A stretch of 64,000 nt of DNA from Lachnotalea glycerini (GTDB lineage: Bacteria; Bacillota; Clostridia; Lachnospirales; Lachnospiraceae): NCBI RefSeq assembly GCF_003201285.1, contig NZ_QICS01000001.1, positions 644,678-708,677 on the forward strand. Reading direction: 5' to 3'. Shown here piece after piece: positions 33,822-44,148 of this stretch. The first letter of the stretch is position 1. Every line of letters begins with the position of its first letter. The notes under the pieces are model-generated. The model saw only the letters and a list, made by a program, of their open reading frames with translations. It was not told the origin of the DNA and made no database searches. Made by a program: the position numbers and the translations under genes.

Positions 33822-35033
33822 TCAAGGATTCGCCTGTAAAAATTTAGGGTCATATCCGTTATCTTTTAAAGCCTGTACAATTTGTACTTTGTGATCATGT
33901 CCATATGCTTCCAGTGTAATACGAAGTTCAACCGCTGCATTTCTATTTATACTTACAAACTGATTATGTTCAAGTTTAATTACGTTGCCTTGCTGTTTTG
34001 CAATGATGTCTGCAACTCTTACAAGCTCACCTGGTTTATCAGGTAACAATACTGATACGGTAAAAATTCTGTCCCTTTGAATCAGTCCATGCTGGACAAT
34101 AGAGGACATTGTAATTACATCCATATTGCCGCCGCTTAATATTGATACAATTTTCTTTCCTTTTGCTTCTAAATGCTTCAAAGCTGCAACCGTCAACAAA
34201 CCGGAATTCTCTACTATCATTTTATGGTTTTCAACCATATCAAGGAAAGCAACAATTAATTCCTCATCATCAATTGTAATGATATCATCAATGTTTTTTT
34301 GTATATATGGGAATATTTTACTCCCCGGCGTTTTTACAGCAGTTCCATCCGCAATAGTATTAACATTTGGAAGTGTCGTTACTTTTTTGTTTTTCATTGA
34401 TACTTGCATGCAATTCGCATTTGCAGGCTCAACACCAATTACTTTGATCTTTGGATTCAAAAGCTTTGCAAGAGTAGATACACCTGTTGCAAGTCCACCT
34501 CCCCCAATAGGGACTAATATATAATCTACTGTCGGAAGCTCTTTTATAATTTCCATTGCTATAGTTCCCTGCCCTGTTGCGACAGCCAAATCATCGAATG
34601 GGTGAATAAATGTATAACCTTTTTCTTTCGCAAGCTGCAAAGCATAATTACAAGCTTCATCATACACATTTCCAAAAAGAATTGTTTCTGCGCCATAACC
34701 TTTGGTTCGATTAACTTTCATTAATGGAGTTGTCGTAGGCATTACAATGGTCGCATTGACACCAAACAACTTTGCTGCATAAGCGACTCCCTGCGCATGA
34801 TTCCCTGCTGACGCCGTAATCAATCCCTTTGCTCTTTCTTCATCTGTTAGTGTACTTATTTTGTAATAGGAGCCTCTTATCTTATACGCGCCTGTAAATT
34901 GCATGTTTTCAGGCTTTAAATACACTTTATTGCCTGTTTGTTCACTAAAGTAATCGCTATATACCAGTTTTGTTTCTAAAATTACTTTTTTCACTACCTC
35001 TGTTGCTTCTTCAAATTTTTCTAAAGTCAGCAT
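33822..35033 (-). CDS. ilvA: Threonine ammonia-lyase
   Basis: PLP enzyme of 403 residues converting L-threonine to 2-oxobutanoate and ammonia, the first step towards isoleucine or a catabolic route to propionate. The PLP lysine lies in FTGAYKIRGSYY near residue 50, the phosphate-binding glycine loop is VPIGGGGLATG near residue 175, and the C-terminal ~75 residues form an ACT-like regulatory domain (SVLLPDKPGELVRVADI). The single short ACT domain resembles the catabolic/short type more than the two-domain biosynthetic IlvA. It starts directly after the ftsY stop codon, so it is co-transcribed with ftsY. Confidence 0.88.
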   Translation of the reverse strand: MLTLEKFEEATEVVKKVILETKLVYSDYFSEQTGNKVYLKPENMQFTGAYKIRGSYYKISTLTDEERAKGLITASAGNHAQGVAYAAKLFGVNATIVMPTTTPLMKVNRTKGYGAETILFGNVYDEACNYALQLAKEKGYTFIHPFDDLAVATGQGTIAMEIIKELPTVDYILVPIGGGGLATGVSTLAKLLNPKIKVIGVEPANANCMQVSMKNKKVTTLPNVNTIADGTAVKTPGSKIFPYIQKNIDDIITIDDEELIVAFLDMVENHKMIVENSGLLTVAALKHLEAKGKKIVSILSGGNMDVITMSSIVQHGLIQRDRIFTVSVLLPDKPGELVRVADIIAKQQGNVIKLEHNQFVSINRNAAVELRITLEAYGHDHKVQIVQALKDNGYDPKFLQANP

Positions 35034-35984
35034 TTACTCATCATCTTCTTTCTCATCGTGCTTTACGTCAAATAATGCATTAACAAAATCATTCGCATTA
35101 AATTTCTGCAAGTCATCAATAGTTTCTCCTACACCAATATATTTAACCGGAATACCAAGCTCTGAGTGAATTGCAATTGCGATTCCTCCCTTAGCCGTTC
35201 CATCTAATTTGGTCAAAATAATTCCTGTAATGTTCGCAGCTTCCTTAAATTGCTTTGCCTGTGCAAGGGCATTTTGTCCTGTCGTTCCATCAAGCACCAC
35301 CAAAGTTTCTCTATACGCATCAGGATATTCTCGCTCTAATACCCTGTCAATCTTCTTTAGTTCCTCCATTAGATTTTTCTTGTTATGAAGTCTGCCTGCT
35401 GTATCACACAGAAGCACATCTGCATTTCTTGCTTTTGAAGCAGCAACTGCATCATAAACAACCGCTGCCGGATCAGCACCCTCCTGACCTCCGATAATAT
35501 CGACACCTGCACGATTTGCCCACTGTGTCAACTGCTCACCTGCCGCTGCCCGAAATGTGTCTGCCGCTGCCAAAACAACTTTTTTTCCTTGATCCTTTAG
35601 TTTCCCAGCTAGTTTTCCTACACTTGTAGTTTTTCCTACACCATTCACACCAATTACCAATATAACAGATTTCCTATGTTCGAATTCATACGCTGTCTCT
35701 CCGACATTCATCTCATCCTTAATGCTCTCTATCAAAAGCTCCTTACATTCAGCAGGATCTTTAATCTTATTTGCTTTCACCTTTTCCTTCAAATCTTCAA
35801 TAATAGAAGTGGTTGCATTAATTCCCAAATCTCCCATAATCAGGATTTCTTCAATTTCATCGTAAAATTCATCATCTATACTGGAAAATCCATTAAAAAT
35901 AGAATCAATTCCTGATACAATGTTATTTCTTGTTTTGGTCAGTCCTTCTACCAGCTTTCCAAAAAAACCCTTTTTCTCACCCAT
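35034..35984 (-). CDS. ftsY: Signal recognition particle receptor
   Basis: SRP GTPase of 316 residues that docks ribosome-SRP complexes at the membrane. The short N-terminal A region (KKGFFGKLVEGLTKTR) is followed by the four-helix N domain and the G domain with G1 GVNGVGKTT, DTAGR (G3), TKLDGTAKGG (G4/G5 region) and the family motif AADTFRAAA. AGGAGG precedes the ATG. Part of the smc-ftsY block, as in many Firmicutes. Confidence 0.95.
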   Translation of the reverse strand: MGEKKGFFGKLVEGLTKTRNNIVSGIDSIFNGFSSIDDEFYDEIEEILIMGDLGINATTSIIEDLKEKVKANKIKDPAECKELLIESIKDEMNVGETAYEFEHRKSVILVIGVNGVGKTTSVGKLAGKLKDQGKKVVLAAADTFRAAAGEQLTQWANRAGVDIIGGQEGADPAAVVYDAVAASKARNADVLLCDTAGRLHNKKNLMEELKKIDRVLEREYPDAYRETLVVLDGTTGQNALAQAKQFKEAANITGIILTKLDGTAKGGIAIAIHSELGIPVKYIGVGETIDDLQKFNANDFVNALFDVKHDEKEDDE

Positions 35985-36048
35985 ATCTTCCTCCTGTATC
36001 TAAAACTAATTATTTTATGAAACCACTATTATTCACTGATTATAATCT

Positions 36049-39000
36049 CTATTTATCTAAATCATCTTCGATTAAATTAACCGAAACCAGAGTTGATACA
36101 CCCTTTTCTTGCATTGTGATGCCATATAGCCTGTCTGCTGCTGCCATCGTTCCACGCCTATGTGTAATAATAATAAATTGTGTATTCTTTGTCAACTTAT
36201 GTAAGTATTTTGCATAACGAGAAACGTTGGAATCATCAAGTGCCGCCTCTATTTCATCCAAAAGACAAAACGGAGAAGGCTTTAAATTCTGAATAGCAAA
36301 TAATAATGCAATAGCAGTAAGTGCCTTTTCTCCACCCGATAATTGCATCATATTCTGAAGCTTTTTCCCAGGCGGCTGTGATATAATGCGTATTCCTGCT
36401 TCCAAAATATCGGTGTCTTCCATTAGCTCAATCGTTCCTTTACCTCCACCAAACAACTCTTGAAAGGCTTTATCAAACTCTATTTTTATCAATTCGAATT
36501 TTTCCATGAACTGATTGCGCATTCCAATATCCAATTCGTCAATAATTTTAAGAAGTGTTTCTTCCGACTCCACCAAATCATCTCTTTGTTCACTCAAAAA
36601 ATGATATCGCTCTGAAATGTTTTTGTAATCCTCAATTGCATTTACATTCACATCACCAAGCTTTTTGATTTCCTCCTTAAGCCTTATGATTTCTTTTTTT
36701 AACTCTGACTGGCTATCTAATTCTTCATTTCGCATTTTAAGAGCTGAACCATATGTGATTTCGTATTCCTCCCACATATAGTTAATTTGACTCTCACTTG
36801 CTTCCTCATACTTTTCTTTTTGGTTCACCAAACGAAAAACTTCCTTGTCTAATTGGTTGATTCGTTCAGACAATTCCTCACGTTTTGAAAAAAAGCCCTT
36901 ATGACTTGTAGTCAGTCCTTCCTTCTTTATTGTAAAGCACTTGAGATTTTCCTGACATTCTAAGAATATACTCTCCATTTGTATAGATTCTTGTTGAAGA
37001 GCTTTAATCTCCTCTTCTTTTAATAAAATATCATTTTTAGCGCCAAAAATACTATCGTTTAATTGCTGCAACTGAGCATTTAGCTTACTGATCTCTTGAT
37101 TCACACGTCTGATATTTTCCAAAATAAATTCGTTCTTTTGGTTCAGATTAGCAAATTCTAAATTTATGTCAGCAGCTTTTTTTGAATATTCTATTTCTTT
37201 TGCTCTTTCTTCCTCTAACCTTTTGCTTTCCTTTGCAATGAGTACTTCGTATTCTTTTTCTTTTGCTTCTGAGTCAGACAGTTCTGTTTGAATCTCTTCT
37301 TTTCCCTTTGTGATATCCTTGATTTGCTGTTCGATTTCCTGACTTTCCTTTTTTAAATCCTCAAATAACACAATACTGCTGTTTTTCCTATCCTCTGCCT
37401 GATTTATATTCATTTTTGCTGTATTTTGCATCAAATACTGTTCTTGAAGTTCTTTTTTCAGCTTTTCAATCTGTTCATAAGCATATTGTCGCTTTGTTTT
37501 CTTTTCATCTATTTCTTTTTGAAGAAGCTCTGCCTCTTTGTAACGAAGGGCAGTCTTTTCCTTTAGTTCTTCAATTTCACGTCTTCTGCCAAGCAAATTG
37601 CTTGTATTCTTAAAAGCACCTCCAGACATGGAGCCTCCCGGATTTAAAGATTCCCCTTCTAAGGTTACAATCCTAAGTATATATTTATACTTTCTAGCCA
37701 AAGAGATTGCATGATCTATATCATCTACTACAATCGTCCTTCCCAGTAAATACTTAGACAGTCCCTGATACTTTTCTTTCGTCGTCACTAAATCACTTGC
37801 TAAGCCGATAACTCCTTTTTCCCTTAAGGCATTTTCTTGATTGAATATAGTCTTATTTCCAATGCTTGTAAGCGGCAAAAAGGTTGCTCTTCCGTATTTA
37901 TTTGACTTTAAGTAGTGAATCATTCGTTTCGCTGTCTCTTCATCCTCAGTAACAATATTTTGAATGCTTCCACCCAAAGCAGTTTCAATTGCAACTTCAT
38001 ATTCCTTTTCCACTTTAATAATATCCGCCACAACACCGATAATTCCCTGTTCTTCTTCTTTTCTCTCCATGATACGGCGTATACTGTTTCCATAGCCATC
38101 ATATTTCTCCGTTATATTAATCAAAGAATCCAAACGGGATTTTTCCATATGGAACGCAGATTGCGTTTCATTTCTTCTTTGATTCATTTCAAGAAGCTCT
38201 TCTTGAATAAATTTGACCTTATCTTCGTTATAGCTGGTTTCTTCATTAAGCTTAAGAATATTGCTTGAAAATGTCTCCAACCCTTTTTGATATTCCTTTA
38301 AAAGCTCATCCTGCTCTGCTTCTTCACTTTTTACTTTCAGTAATTTTTGGCTAAGCTCTGCCTTTTGAAGACTAATCTGCTCAAGCATTGTATCAAAGCG
38401 CTGCATCTTGCTCTTAGTAGATGCTCTTTCATTTAGTAAATCAAAGATTTCATTTTTATACTCATCTATGCAGGCATTTAAACCAGTAATTCTATTTTGT
38501 ATTTCTCTGATGATATCGGCTGCGTTTATCTGTAAATCATCAATAGCGTCCAGCTGTTGATTGATATCCTCTTTCTGAGTGGTGAACTCTTCCTTTTGTC
38601 TTTCTTTTAATGCAACTTCCGAAGTAATAGCTGATATTCTTTCCTGCAAATTTTCATCGTTTTGCCTTACAGAATTAATCTGCTCCTTTAATACATTTAT
38701 TTTACCTTCCACATCACGGCTTAAGATACCTGTCTCATTTTGTTTGTTTCGATATTCTTCAATTTTCAAATCAATAGCTTCAATATCTGCTTCAAGCTTT
38801 TCGTATTCCAATTTTGTACTTTCATAACTTGACTTAGTTTCTGTCAAATCTCTGTCTGCAATAGAAAGCTTTTCATCTACCTGACTTAACTGCTCCTCAA
38901 TCCGTTTGGTATCCATTAAAAATAAATTGACATCAAAAAGCTTAAGTTCTTCTTTTTTCTTTAAAAATGCTTTAGCAGTTTCTGATTGTCTTTCAAGAGG

Positions 39001-39609
39001 CTCTATTTGTTTCTCTAACTCTGACAAAATATCTGTAACACGAAGCAGGTTCTGCTTCTCATCCTCAAGCTTTTTCTGTGCTACCATCTTTCTTCTTTTA
39101 AATTTTACAATTCCGGCCGCTTCATCAAACAGTTCCCTGCGTTCCTCTGGCTTACCACTTAATATTTTATCAATCTGACCTTGTCCAATAATGGAATAAC
39201 CCTCTTTACCAATTCCGGTATCATAAAATAGCTCGTGAACATCCTTTAACCTGCAACTTGTTCCATTCATAAGATATTCGCTTTCACCAGACCGATAAAC
39301 CCGCCTTGCAACCGTTACCTCTTCAAAATCGATTGCCAATTTATGATCAGAATTATCAAGTGTTATAGCGACACAAGCAAAGCCAAGAGGTTTTCTATTC
39401 TCCGTTCCTGAAAAAATAACGTCCTGCATGCTGGCACCTCTAAGCTGTTTCGCACTTTGTTCTCCTAATACCCAGCGAACCGCATCAGCAACATTACTTT
39501 TCCCACTTCCGTTTGGCCCAACAATACCTGTTATTCCATTGTGAAATTCAAACACTATTTTATTTGCAAAGGATTTAAAACCCTGCACCTCTATACTCTT
39601 TAAATACAT
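36049..39609 (-). CDS. smc: Chromosome segregation ATPase SMC
   Basis: Condensin core of 1186 residues. The N-terminal ATPase half has Walker A GPNGSGKS at ~32-39; coiled coil covers ~165-500; the hinge (~515-650) includes GVVADIIKVEKEYEVAIETA; a second coiled coil follows; and the C-terminal head has the signature LSGGEKALTAIALL and Walker B CLLDEIEAALDD. Full length, no interruptions. CAGGAG upstream of the ATG. It lies 12 bp after rnc in the conserved rnc-smc-ftsY order. It needs ScpA/ScpB, which are not in this window. Confidence 0.96.
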   Translation of the reverse strand: MYLKSIEVQGFKSFANKIVFEFHNGITGIVGPNGSGKSNVADAVRWVLGEQSAKQLRGASMQDVIFSGTENRKPLGFACVAITLDNSDHKLAIDFEEVTVARRVYRSGESEYLMNGTSCRLKDVHELFYDTGIGKEGYSIIGQGQIDKILSGKPEERRELFDEAAGIVKFKRRKMVAQKKLEDEKQNLLRVTDILSELEKQIEPLERQSETAKAFLKKKEELKLFDVNLFLMDTKRIEEQLSQVDEKLSIADRDLTETKSSYESTKLEYEKLEADIEAIDLKIEEYRNKQNETGILSRDVEGKINVLKEQINSVRQNDENLQERISAITSEVALKERQKEEFTTQKEDINQQLDAIDDLQINAADIIREIQNRITGLNACIDEYKNEIFDLLNERASTKSKMQRFDTMLEQISLQKAELSQKLLKVKSEEAEQDELLKEYQKGLETFSSNILKLNEETSYNEDKVKFIQEELLEMNQRRNETQSAFHMEKSRLDSLINITEKYDGYGNSIRRIMERKEEEQGIIGVVADIIKVEKEYEVAIETALGGSIQNIVTEDEETAKRMIHYLKSNKYGRATFLPLTSIGNKTIFNQENALREKGVIGLASDLVTTKEKYQGLSKYLLGRTIVVDDIDHAISLARKYKYILRIVTLEGESLNPGGSMSGGAFKNTSNLLGRRREIEELKEKTALRYKEAELLQKEIDEKKTKRQYAYEQIEKLKKELQEQYLMQNTAKMNINQAEDRKNSSIVLFEDLKKESQEIEQQIKDITKGKEEIQTELSDSEAKEKEYEVLIAKESKRLEEERAKEIEYSKKAADINLEFANLNQKNEFILENIRRVNQEISKLNAQLQQLNDSIFGAKNDILLKEEEIKALQQESIQMESIFLECQENLKCFTIKKEGLTTSHKGFFSKREELSERINQLDKEVFRLVNQKEKYEEASESQINYMWEEYEITYGSALKMRNEELDSQSELKKEIIRLKEEIKKLGDVNVNAIEDYKNISERYHFLSEQRDDLVESEETLLKIIDELDIGMRNQFMEKFELIKIEFDKAFQELFGGGKGTIELMEDTDILEAGIRIISQPPGKKLQNMMQLSGGEKALTAIALLFAIQNLKPSPFCLLDEIEAALDDSNVSRYAKYLHKLTKNTQFIIITHRRGTMAAADRLYGITMQEKGVSTLVSVNLIEDDLDK

Positions 39610-39621
39610 ACCATTCTCCTG

Positions 39622-40314
39622 CTAAGATTTTCTAAGTTTTACAATAGCGCTATAGGCAGCCTCTTGTTCTGCCGCTTTTTTGGTTCGGCCGATTCCATGT
39701 CCTACAATGTTATCTCCTATCATTGCATCAACAATAAACTTTTTGTTGTGGTCTGGTCCTTCTTCGCCAATCAGCTTATAAATTAATTCGTCTTTATAAT
39801 CACTTTGTACAATTTCTTGCAGGATAGTCTTGCTATCATAAAAGAGCTGCTTATGTTCTATATCTGATAAAATGAATTTATAGATAAACTCTTTTGCATT
39901 AGCAAAACCACCATCTAAATAAATAGCTCCAATCAATGCTTCCATTGCATCGGAAACTATTGAATTTCGATCTCGTCCGCCGGTTAAATCTTCCCCCTTT
40001 CCAAGTAATAAATATTTTCCCAATTCGATTTCTCTGGTACAAAAAGCTAACGTTTGTTCACATACAATACTCGCTCTTATTTTAGTTAAATCTCCCTCTG
40101 GAAACTTTGTATACTTTGAATATAAAAAATCACTTGTCACTATTTCCAAAACAGCATCACCTAAAAATTCCAGCCTTTCATTACTCGTTAATCTGCTTAA
40201 TCGATGCTCATTTGAAAAGGAACTATGTGTCATTGCCTGACGAAGTAAGCCAGAGTCTTTAAACTGATATCCTATTCTTGTTTCTAAATCCTCAAATAAT
40301 ATCTTTTTTGTCAT
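39622..40314 (-). CDS. rnc: Ribonuclease III
   Basis: Double-strand-specific RNase of 230 residues processing rRNA and structured mRNAs. The catalytic domain has the signature NERLEFLGDAVLE near residue 45 and the second acidic site DAMEALIGAIYLDGG near residue 122; the C-terminal double-stranded-RNA-binding domain begins near residue 160 (KTILQEIVQ). GGAGG precedes the ATG. It starts about 210 bp after acpP, with a terminator between them, so it has its own or a shared read-through transcript. Confidence 0.95.
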   Translation of the reverse strand: MTKKILFEDLETRIGYQFKDSGLLRQAMTHSSFSNEHRLSRLTSNERLEFLGDAVLEIVTSDFLYSKYTKFPEGDLTKIRASIVCEQTLAFCTREIELGKYLLLGKGEDLTGGRDRNSIVSDAMEALIGAIYLDGGFANAKEFIYKFILSDIEHKQLFYDSKTILQEIVQSDYKDELIYKLIGEEGPDHNKKFIVDAMIGDNIVGHGIGRTKKAAEQEAAYSAIVKLRKS

Positions 40315-40385
40315 TATTACACCTCCCTGAATGAACTACTAAATAATCTTATAAGAACGTCTTTTGCACCTACTATTTTACAACA

Positions 40386-40409
40386 CAAAAGCCCTATTCA
40401 GGGCTTTTG
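40386..40409 (-). terminator. Terminator between acpP and rnc
   Basis: Perfect 10-bp stem CAAAAGCCCT-attc-AGGGCTTTTG, about 115 bp past the acpP stop codon. It separates plsX-acpP from rnc-smc-ftsY-ilvA. Confidence 0.75.
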
Positions 40410-40524
40410 CGTATCAACTTATGCGATAAAACAAGCCAATTCGCCATAATCGTATGGCCATAAGGCACTTCACACAAACCGAAAGCTTCCTAAGGGGTTT
40501 CATACTCTCAGTTAACACTTATAA

Positions 40525-40755
40525 TTAGTTGTTAAGATTCTTAATTTGTTCAATTACATCTCCAACTGAAACTATATTTTCAGCATCTTCATTGGATATC
40601 TCAATATCAAATTCTTCCTCTATTCCCATTATAATTTGAAAAATATCTAGAGAATCGGCACCCAAATCATCAACAAATGTTGTCTCCATCGTAATTTCAT
40701 CTGCATCAACATTTAATACCTCTGCAATAATTTTTTGTAATTTTTCAAATTCCAT
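40525..40755 (-). CDS. acpP: Acyl carrier protein
   Basis: Acidic 76-residue carrier for fatty-acid synthesis. The phosphopantetheine serine is in [12 protein letters not shown] at residue ~37, with the usual flanking acidic helices ([26 protein letters not shown]). LDIFQ replaces the more common LDTVE but is seen in clostridial ACPs. It lies 20 bp after plsX in the same operon. Confidence 0.95.
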   Translation of the reverse strand: MEFEKLQKIIAEVLNVDADEITMETTFVDDLGADSLDIFQIIMGIEEEFDIEISNEDAENIVSVGDVIEQIKNLNN

Positions 40756-40775
40756 ATTTTTTCAATCCTTTCTAC

Positions 40776-41789
40776 TTACTCATCCTTCATTATAATATTT
40801 GCTTTGATTTTTTCATTAATTTTTTGATTCTTAAAAGCTACACATTGTATAATTGAGTTGGTAACTTCCTTGGCTTTAGAACTTCCATGAGTCTTTACTA
40901 CAAGTCCATTCAGTCCCAAAAGCGGTGCCCCGCCGTATTCACTGGCATCAAAGGACTTAAGAGTTGCTTTTAACGCAGGCTTAACAAGAAGTGCTCCTAT
41001 TTTACTCTTTAAAGATGACATCATACCATCTTTCATCATAGTCAATAAAGTTGCGCCAACACCTTCATATAATTTGAGGATAACATTTCCTACAAATGCC
41101 TCACATACTATTACATCCGCATATCCGCTTGGAATATTTCTTGCTTCAATGCTTCCGATAAAATTAATATCACTGCTTTCCTTCAATAAAGGAAACGTCT
41201 CCTTAACAAGCATATTTCCTTTTTCTTCTTCTGCCCCTATATTTACAATTGCAACTCTTGGATTTTTAATACCTACTACATTCTCCATGTAAATAGAACC
41301 CATTTTTGCAAATTGAACTAAATGCGATGCTCTGGCATCAACGTTGGCACCACAATCAACCAATAATGAAACTCCTTTAGCTGTAGGAATCAATGGAGCA
41401 AGTGGAGGTCTTTCTATTCCTTTTATTCTTCCAACTATTACCTGACCCCCTACAAGAATAGCTCCCGAGCTACCTGCTGATACAAGAGCGTCTGCCTCAT
41501 GATTTTTTACCATGTTCATAGCCTTTACTAAAGATGAATCTTTTTTTTGTCTTATCGCCATTACAGGTGGTTCTTCGGTTGCAATTACTTCTGTAGCATT
41601 AATTATTTCAAGTTGTTCTTTATTATATTCATATTTCTTAAGTTCTGCCTTAACAATCTCTTCTTTGCCAACAAGAAATATTTTAATATTGTTCTCCTTA
41701 TTTATTGCTTCTATTGCACCTTTTACGATTTCTCCCGGGGCATGATCCCCTCCCATAGCATCAACTGCCACTTTCACTATTTCTTGCAT
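40776..41789 (-). CDS. plsX: Phosphate acyltransferase PlsX
   Basis: Peripheral membrane enzyme of about 337 residues that makes acyl-phosphate from acyl-ACP for phospholipid synthesis. The N-terminus reads VKVAVDAMGGDHAPGEIVKG, the family signature, and later comes ALVSAGSSGAILVG. The start is ambiguous: the ATG at 41789 is 13 bases from AGGAGG, while a TTG at 41798 is only 4 bases from it; both give nearly the same protein. In many Firmicutes plsX follows rpmF directly; here an 11-gene cluster lies between them. Confidence 0.93.
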   Translation of the reverse strand: MQEIVKVAVDAMGGDHAPGEIVKGAIEAINKENNIKIFLVGKEEIVKAELKKYEYNKEQLEIINATEVIATEEPPVMAIRQKKDSSLVKAMNMVKNHEADALVSAGSSGAILVGGQVIVGRIKGIERPPLAPLIPTAKGVSLLVDCGANVDARASHLVQFAKMGSIYMENVVGIKNPRVAIVNIGAEEEKGNMLVKETFPLLKESSDINFIGSIEARNIPSGYADVIVCEAFVGNVILKLYEGVGATLLTMMKDGMMSSLKSKIGALLVKPALKATLKSFDASEYGGAPLLGLNGLVVKTHGSSKAKEVTNSIIQCVAFKNQKINEKIKANIIMKDE

Positions 41790-41929
41790 ATGAGTCAATT
41801 TCCCTCCTTGAATACCTAATAATCAATATACTAGATATCGATTTATAAATCAATATTTATTTTGATTATTTTCCAATAAATATTATATCTGACTCATTAT
41901 ACTGTATTATATCATTTTTAGATAACAAA

Positions 41930-41980
41930 AAGAGCCGTTGAAAAATGATTAATATAACCATTTGGACAACAGCTCCTCTT
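41930..41980 (-). terminator. Terminator of the long biosynthetic operon
   Basis: On the minus strand, an interrupted stem (AAGAGgaGC-GTTG ... CAACgGCTCTT) is followed by TTTTTG, about 30 bp after the CAT-like gene. It separates the cluster from plsX. Confidence 0.6.
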
Positions 41981-42008
41981 ATAACAAGCATAGTATAAAA
42001 TTACTATA

Positions 42009-42644
42009 TTACAAATATTTTTCAATATTGTAAAAATATTCTTGAACCTTTTCATAAAAACGGCTTAAATGTAATCCGTCCATTAGAGCATGATGTGCCT
42101 GTACTCCTAATGGTAGTTTAACTGTATCACCTATTTTCTCATACTTTCCCCACGCAATTCGTGGAATGGAATCGGCAGTTTTAGTATTGACCGGTTGTAT
42201 TACCTGGGTAAAAGCCAGCCATGGCACGCATGAAACAAAAATAAGATCATCTCTATCTGGTTCATGATAGATATCTATATTGCCACGCAGCTTTTCTGAT
42301 TCTATAACAGCTCTTTCATAGAATCTATTAAAATTCGCATCAAATTCAACCGTACAAAAATTAAAAGCATCTTCTACCGTCAGCAATGTATAAGAAGGAT
42401 GTATAATTTCATATTCTATTACCTTATCCTCTTTTAATCGATATCTAAATTCTGTTACAGAATTAGCTGCTTTCGAAACAAAAAATAAAACTGTTTTAAA
42501 AATTGAGAGATTTGTTTTTTTACAATAAAGATAAAGTTGTGTCATATCAACATTTACAGTAACTCCCATATACGGATAATCCATGTTTTTATATAATTGA
42601 TACAAATATTTTCTTGAAGATTTTTCTATATCCACATATTTCAT
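42009..42644 (-). CDS. CAT-like (chloramphenicol acetyltransferase fold) O-acyltransferase
   Basis: Trimeric-type acetyl-CoA acyltransferase of 211 residues. The catalytic His motif is HHALMDG at ~184-190, and the CAT-family core features FLYCKKTNLSIFKT-like and FVSCVPWLAFT-like stretches are present. Canonical CATs give chloramphenicol resistance, but many clostridial homologues of this length are not resistance enzymes. Here it is the last gene of the biosynthetic operon, so it may acylate the product as a tailoring or self-protection step. Drug resistance should not be assumed. Confidence 0.8.
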   Translation of the reverse strand: MKYVDIEKSSRKYLYQLYKNMDYPYMGVTVNVDMTQLYLYCKKTNLSIFKTVLFFVSKAANSVTEFRYRLKEDKVIEYEIIHPSYTLLTVEDAFNFCTVEFDANFNRFYERAVIESEKLRGNIDIYHEPDRDDLIFVSCVPWLAFTQVIQPVNTKTADSIPRIAWGKYEKIGDTVKLPLGVQAHHALMDGLHLSRFYEKVQEYFYNIEKYL

Positions 42645-42670
42645 TTTCTCTATTCCACCTTATGTAATTT

Positions 42671-44146
42671 TTAAAAGAAATCAAAATCATTTAATTCAAA
42701 GCCTAGTTCAGTCATTTGTTTATAATATGGAGATTTTACTGTCGCTTCTCTTGTACTTTTTTTCAATTCCTTTAGCCATCTTAAAGTATCCTCTTTAGTT
42801 TGATATGGCATATCATGAGTTACTAACTCGGAATAGATTCCATTTTCTCTTCTTTCTACCGTAGAGAATATTTTGAAATCATCATAATTATGAAAATATG
42901 CATTTATATTATATAAATGCCTGTTTTTATATAAATCAGTTTGTGGGAAAAGCAATAGTTGAGAAACTCTTTCTGTAAATACTCCCATTTTCGTTGTCTC
43001 TTTAATCGCTTCCTCAGTTAACCGAACGTCCTCTTTAGTCTCTCCCGGCAAGCTAATCAGCCACCATGCTGTTGATAAGGTTTTTGTTTTTCCTAATATT
43101 TCTACATCTGAATATATTTTATCCATGTTATGATAACGGTTCATATTTTTAGCAACTTTTTCAGAACCTGTTTCAATGCCATAGTCAACTGCAACTTTTT
43201 TAGCCGGAAAGGATTCTAACACTTCAAAAATATCTGAGTTGACATAGCCTGGCTCAATAAAAAAATGCATAGCATCCATTTTCAAATTATTCTTTTTAAC
43301 TAATTCCACATATTTTTCTATCGGTTTATTCCCATTTGCATAAAAGGAATCTTGTATCAAAATATTTGTTTTGCCTTCTTTTAAATATATTTTTAATTGC
43401 TCTACTAAATATTCAGGAGAATGAAAGTCACGTTTTCTTCTGCCCAAACGCCCAATATCATCTGCTTCTAAGCAATATGCACACTGCTGAGGACATCCTC
43501 CTCTAACCGTATCCAAAGCCGCAGCAAACGGTATAATATCACCCTTTGCAGGCTTTATTTTCGGCCATACAACGGAATGTGACATAAAAGGAAGATCATC
43601 GAGTTTTAGTTTGACTTCTCTTGGCTTAAACGAGACTTGATTCATGTCCTGATCATAAGTCATATATCCGGCTATATCCCTATCCAACTTACCGGTATTC
43701 TCTACTGACCTCACCAATTCATGAAGAGTCTCTTCTCCTTCACCCACAATTACTCCATCAATTATATCAAAATAACCTCTAACAATATCCTGTGCAAAAA
43801 AGCTGGCATGCTGTCCACCAATAACAATAGGAATATCTCCATATATATTTCTTATTAATTTCGCAGTTTCTAACATTCCTACGCTCTGATGAACCCACAT
43901 ATTCCCAATTCCAAACAAGACAGGCTTTCTTTCTTTGATCTTATTTATAACCTGTTCTACCGTATAACCGTTTCTTAATGCTTTTGCTAAATGTAAGACT
44001 TCTACAATATAACCCTTACTTTTAAGATAAGAAGCTAAGGCTAATAAGCCAATACTGTCAAACTGATCGAACAGCGCCGGCTGTATTTTTGCCAGCTTAA
44101 ATGATGTATGTGGCTGAATCAAACAAACATATTTATTCTTCTCCAT
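42671..44146 (-). CDS. B12-binding-domain radical SAM enzyme
   Basis: Cytoplasmic enzyme of 491 residues. Residues ~5-150 form a cobalamin-binding Rossmann domain (SIGLLALASYLKSKGY, VIGGQHASFFAQD); the radical SAM domain follows, with the 4Fe-4S cluster cysteines C218, C222 and C225 in CPQQCAYC. Related enzymes methylate unreactive carbon or phosphorus centres, or cyclise, using cobalamin and SAM. The lower-axial DxHxxG motif is not present, which is common in this class. It lies 2 bp after the methylthiotransferase-like gene, with which it probably acts in sequence. Substrate unknown. Confidence 0.88.
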   Translation of the reverse strand: MEKNKYVCLIQPHTSFKLAKIQPALFDQFDSIGLLALASYLKSKGYIVEVLHLAKALRNGYTVEQVINKIKERKPVLFGIGNMWVHQSVGMLETAKLIRNIYGDIPIVIGGQHASFFAQDIVRGYFDIIDGVIVGEGEETLHELVRSVENTGKLDRDIAGYMTYDQDMNQVSFKPREVKLKLDDLPFMSHSVVWPKIKPAKGDIIPFAAALDTVRGGCPQQCAYCLEADDIGRLGRRKRDFHSPEYLVEQLKIYLKEGKTNILIQDSFYANGNKPIEKYVELVKKNNLKMDAMHFFIEPGYVNSDIFEVLESFPAKKVAVDYGIETGSEKVAKNMNRYHNMDKIYSDVEILGKTKTLSTAWWLISLPGETKEDVRLTEEAIKETTKMGVFTERVSQLLLFPQTDLYKNRHLYNINAYFHNYDDFKIFSTVERRENGIYSELVTHDMPYQTKEDTLRWLKELKKSTREATVKSPYYKQMTELGFELNDFDFF

Positions 44147-44148
44147 TA

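Noticed and set aside
42009-42644. Chloramphenicol resistance gene
   Set aside because: CAT fold and HHxxxDG motif are present, but it is the final gene of a biosynthetic operon and many clostridial homologues are not resistance enzymes; resistance cannot be claimed from sequence alone.
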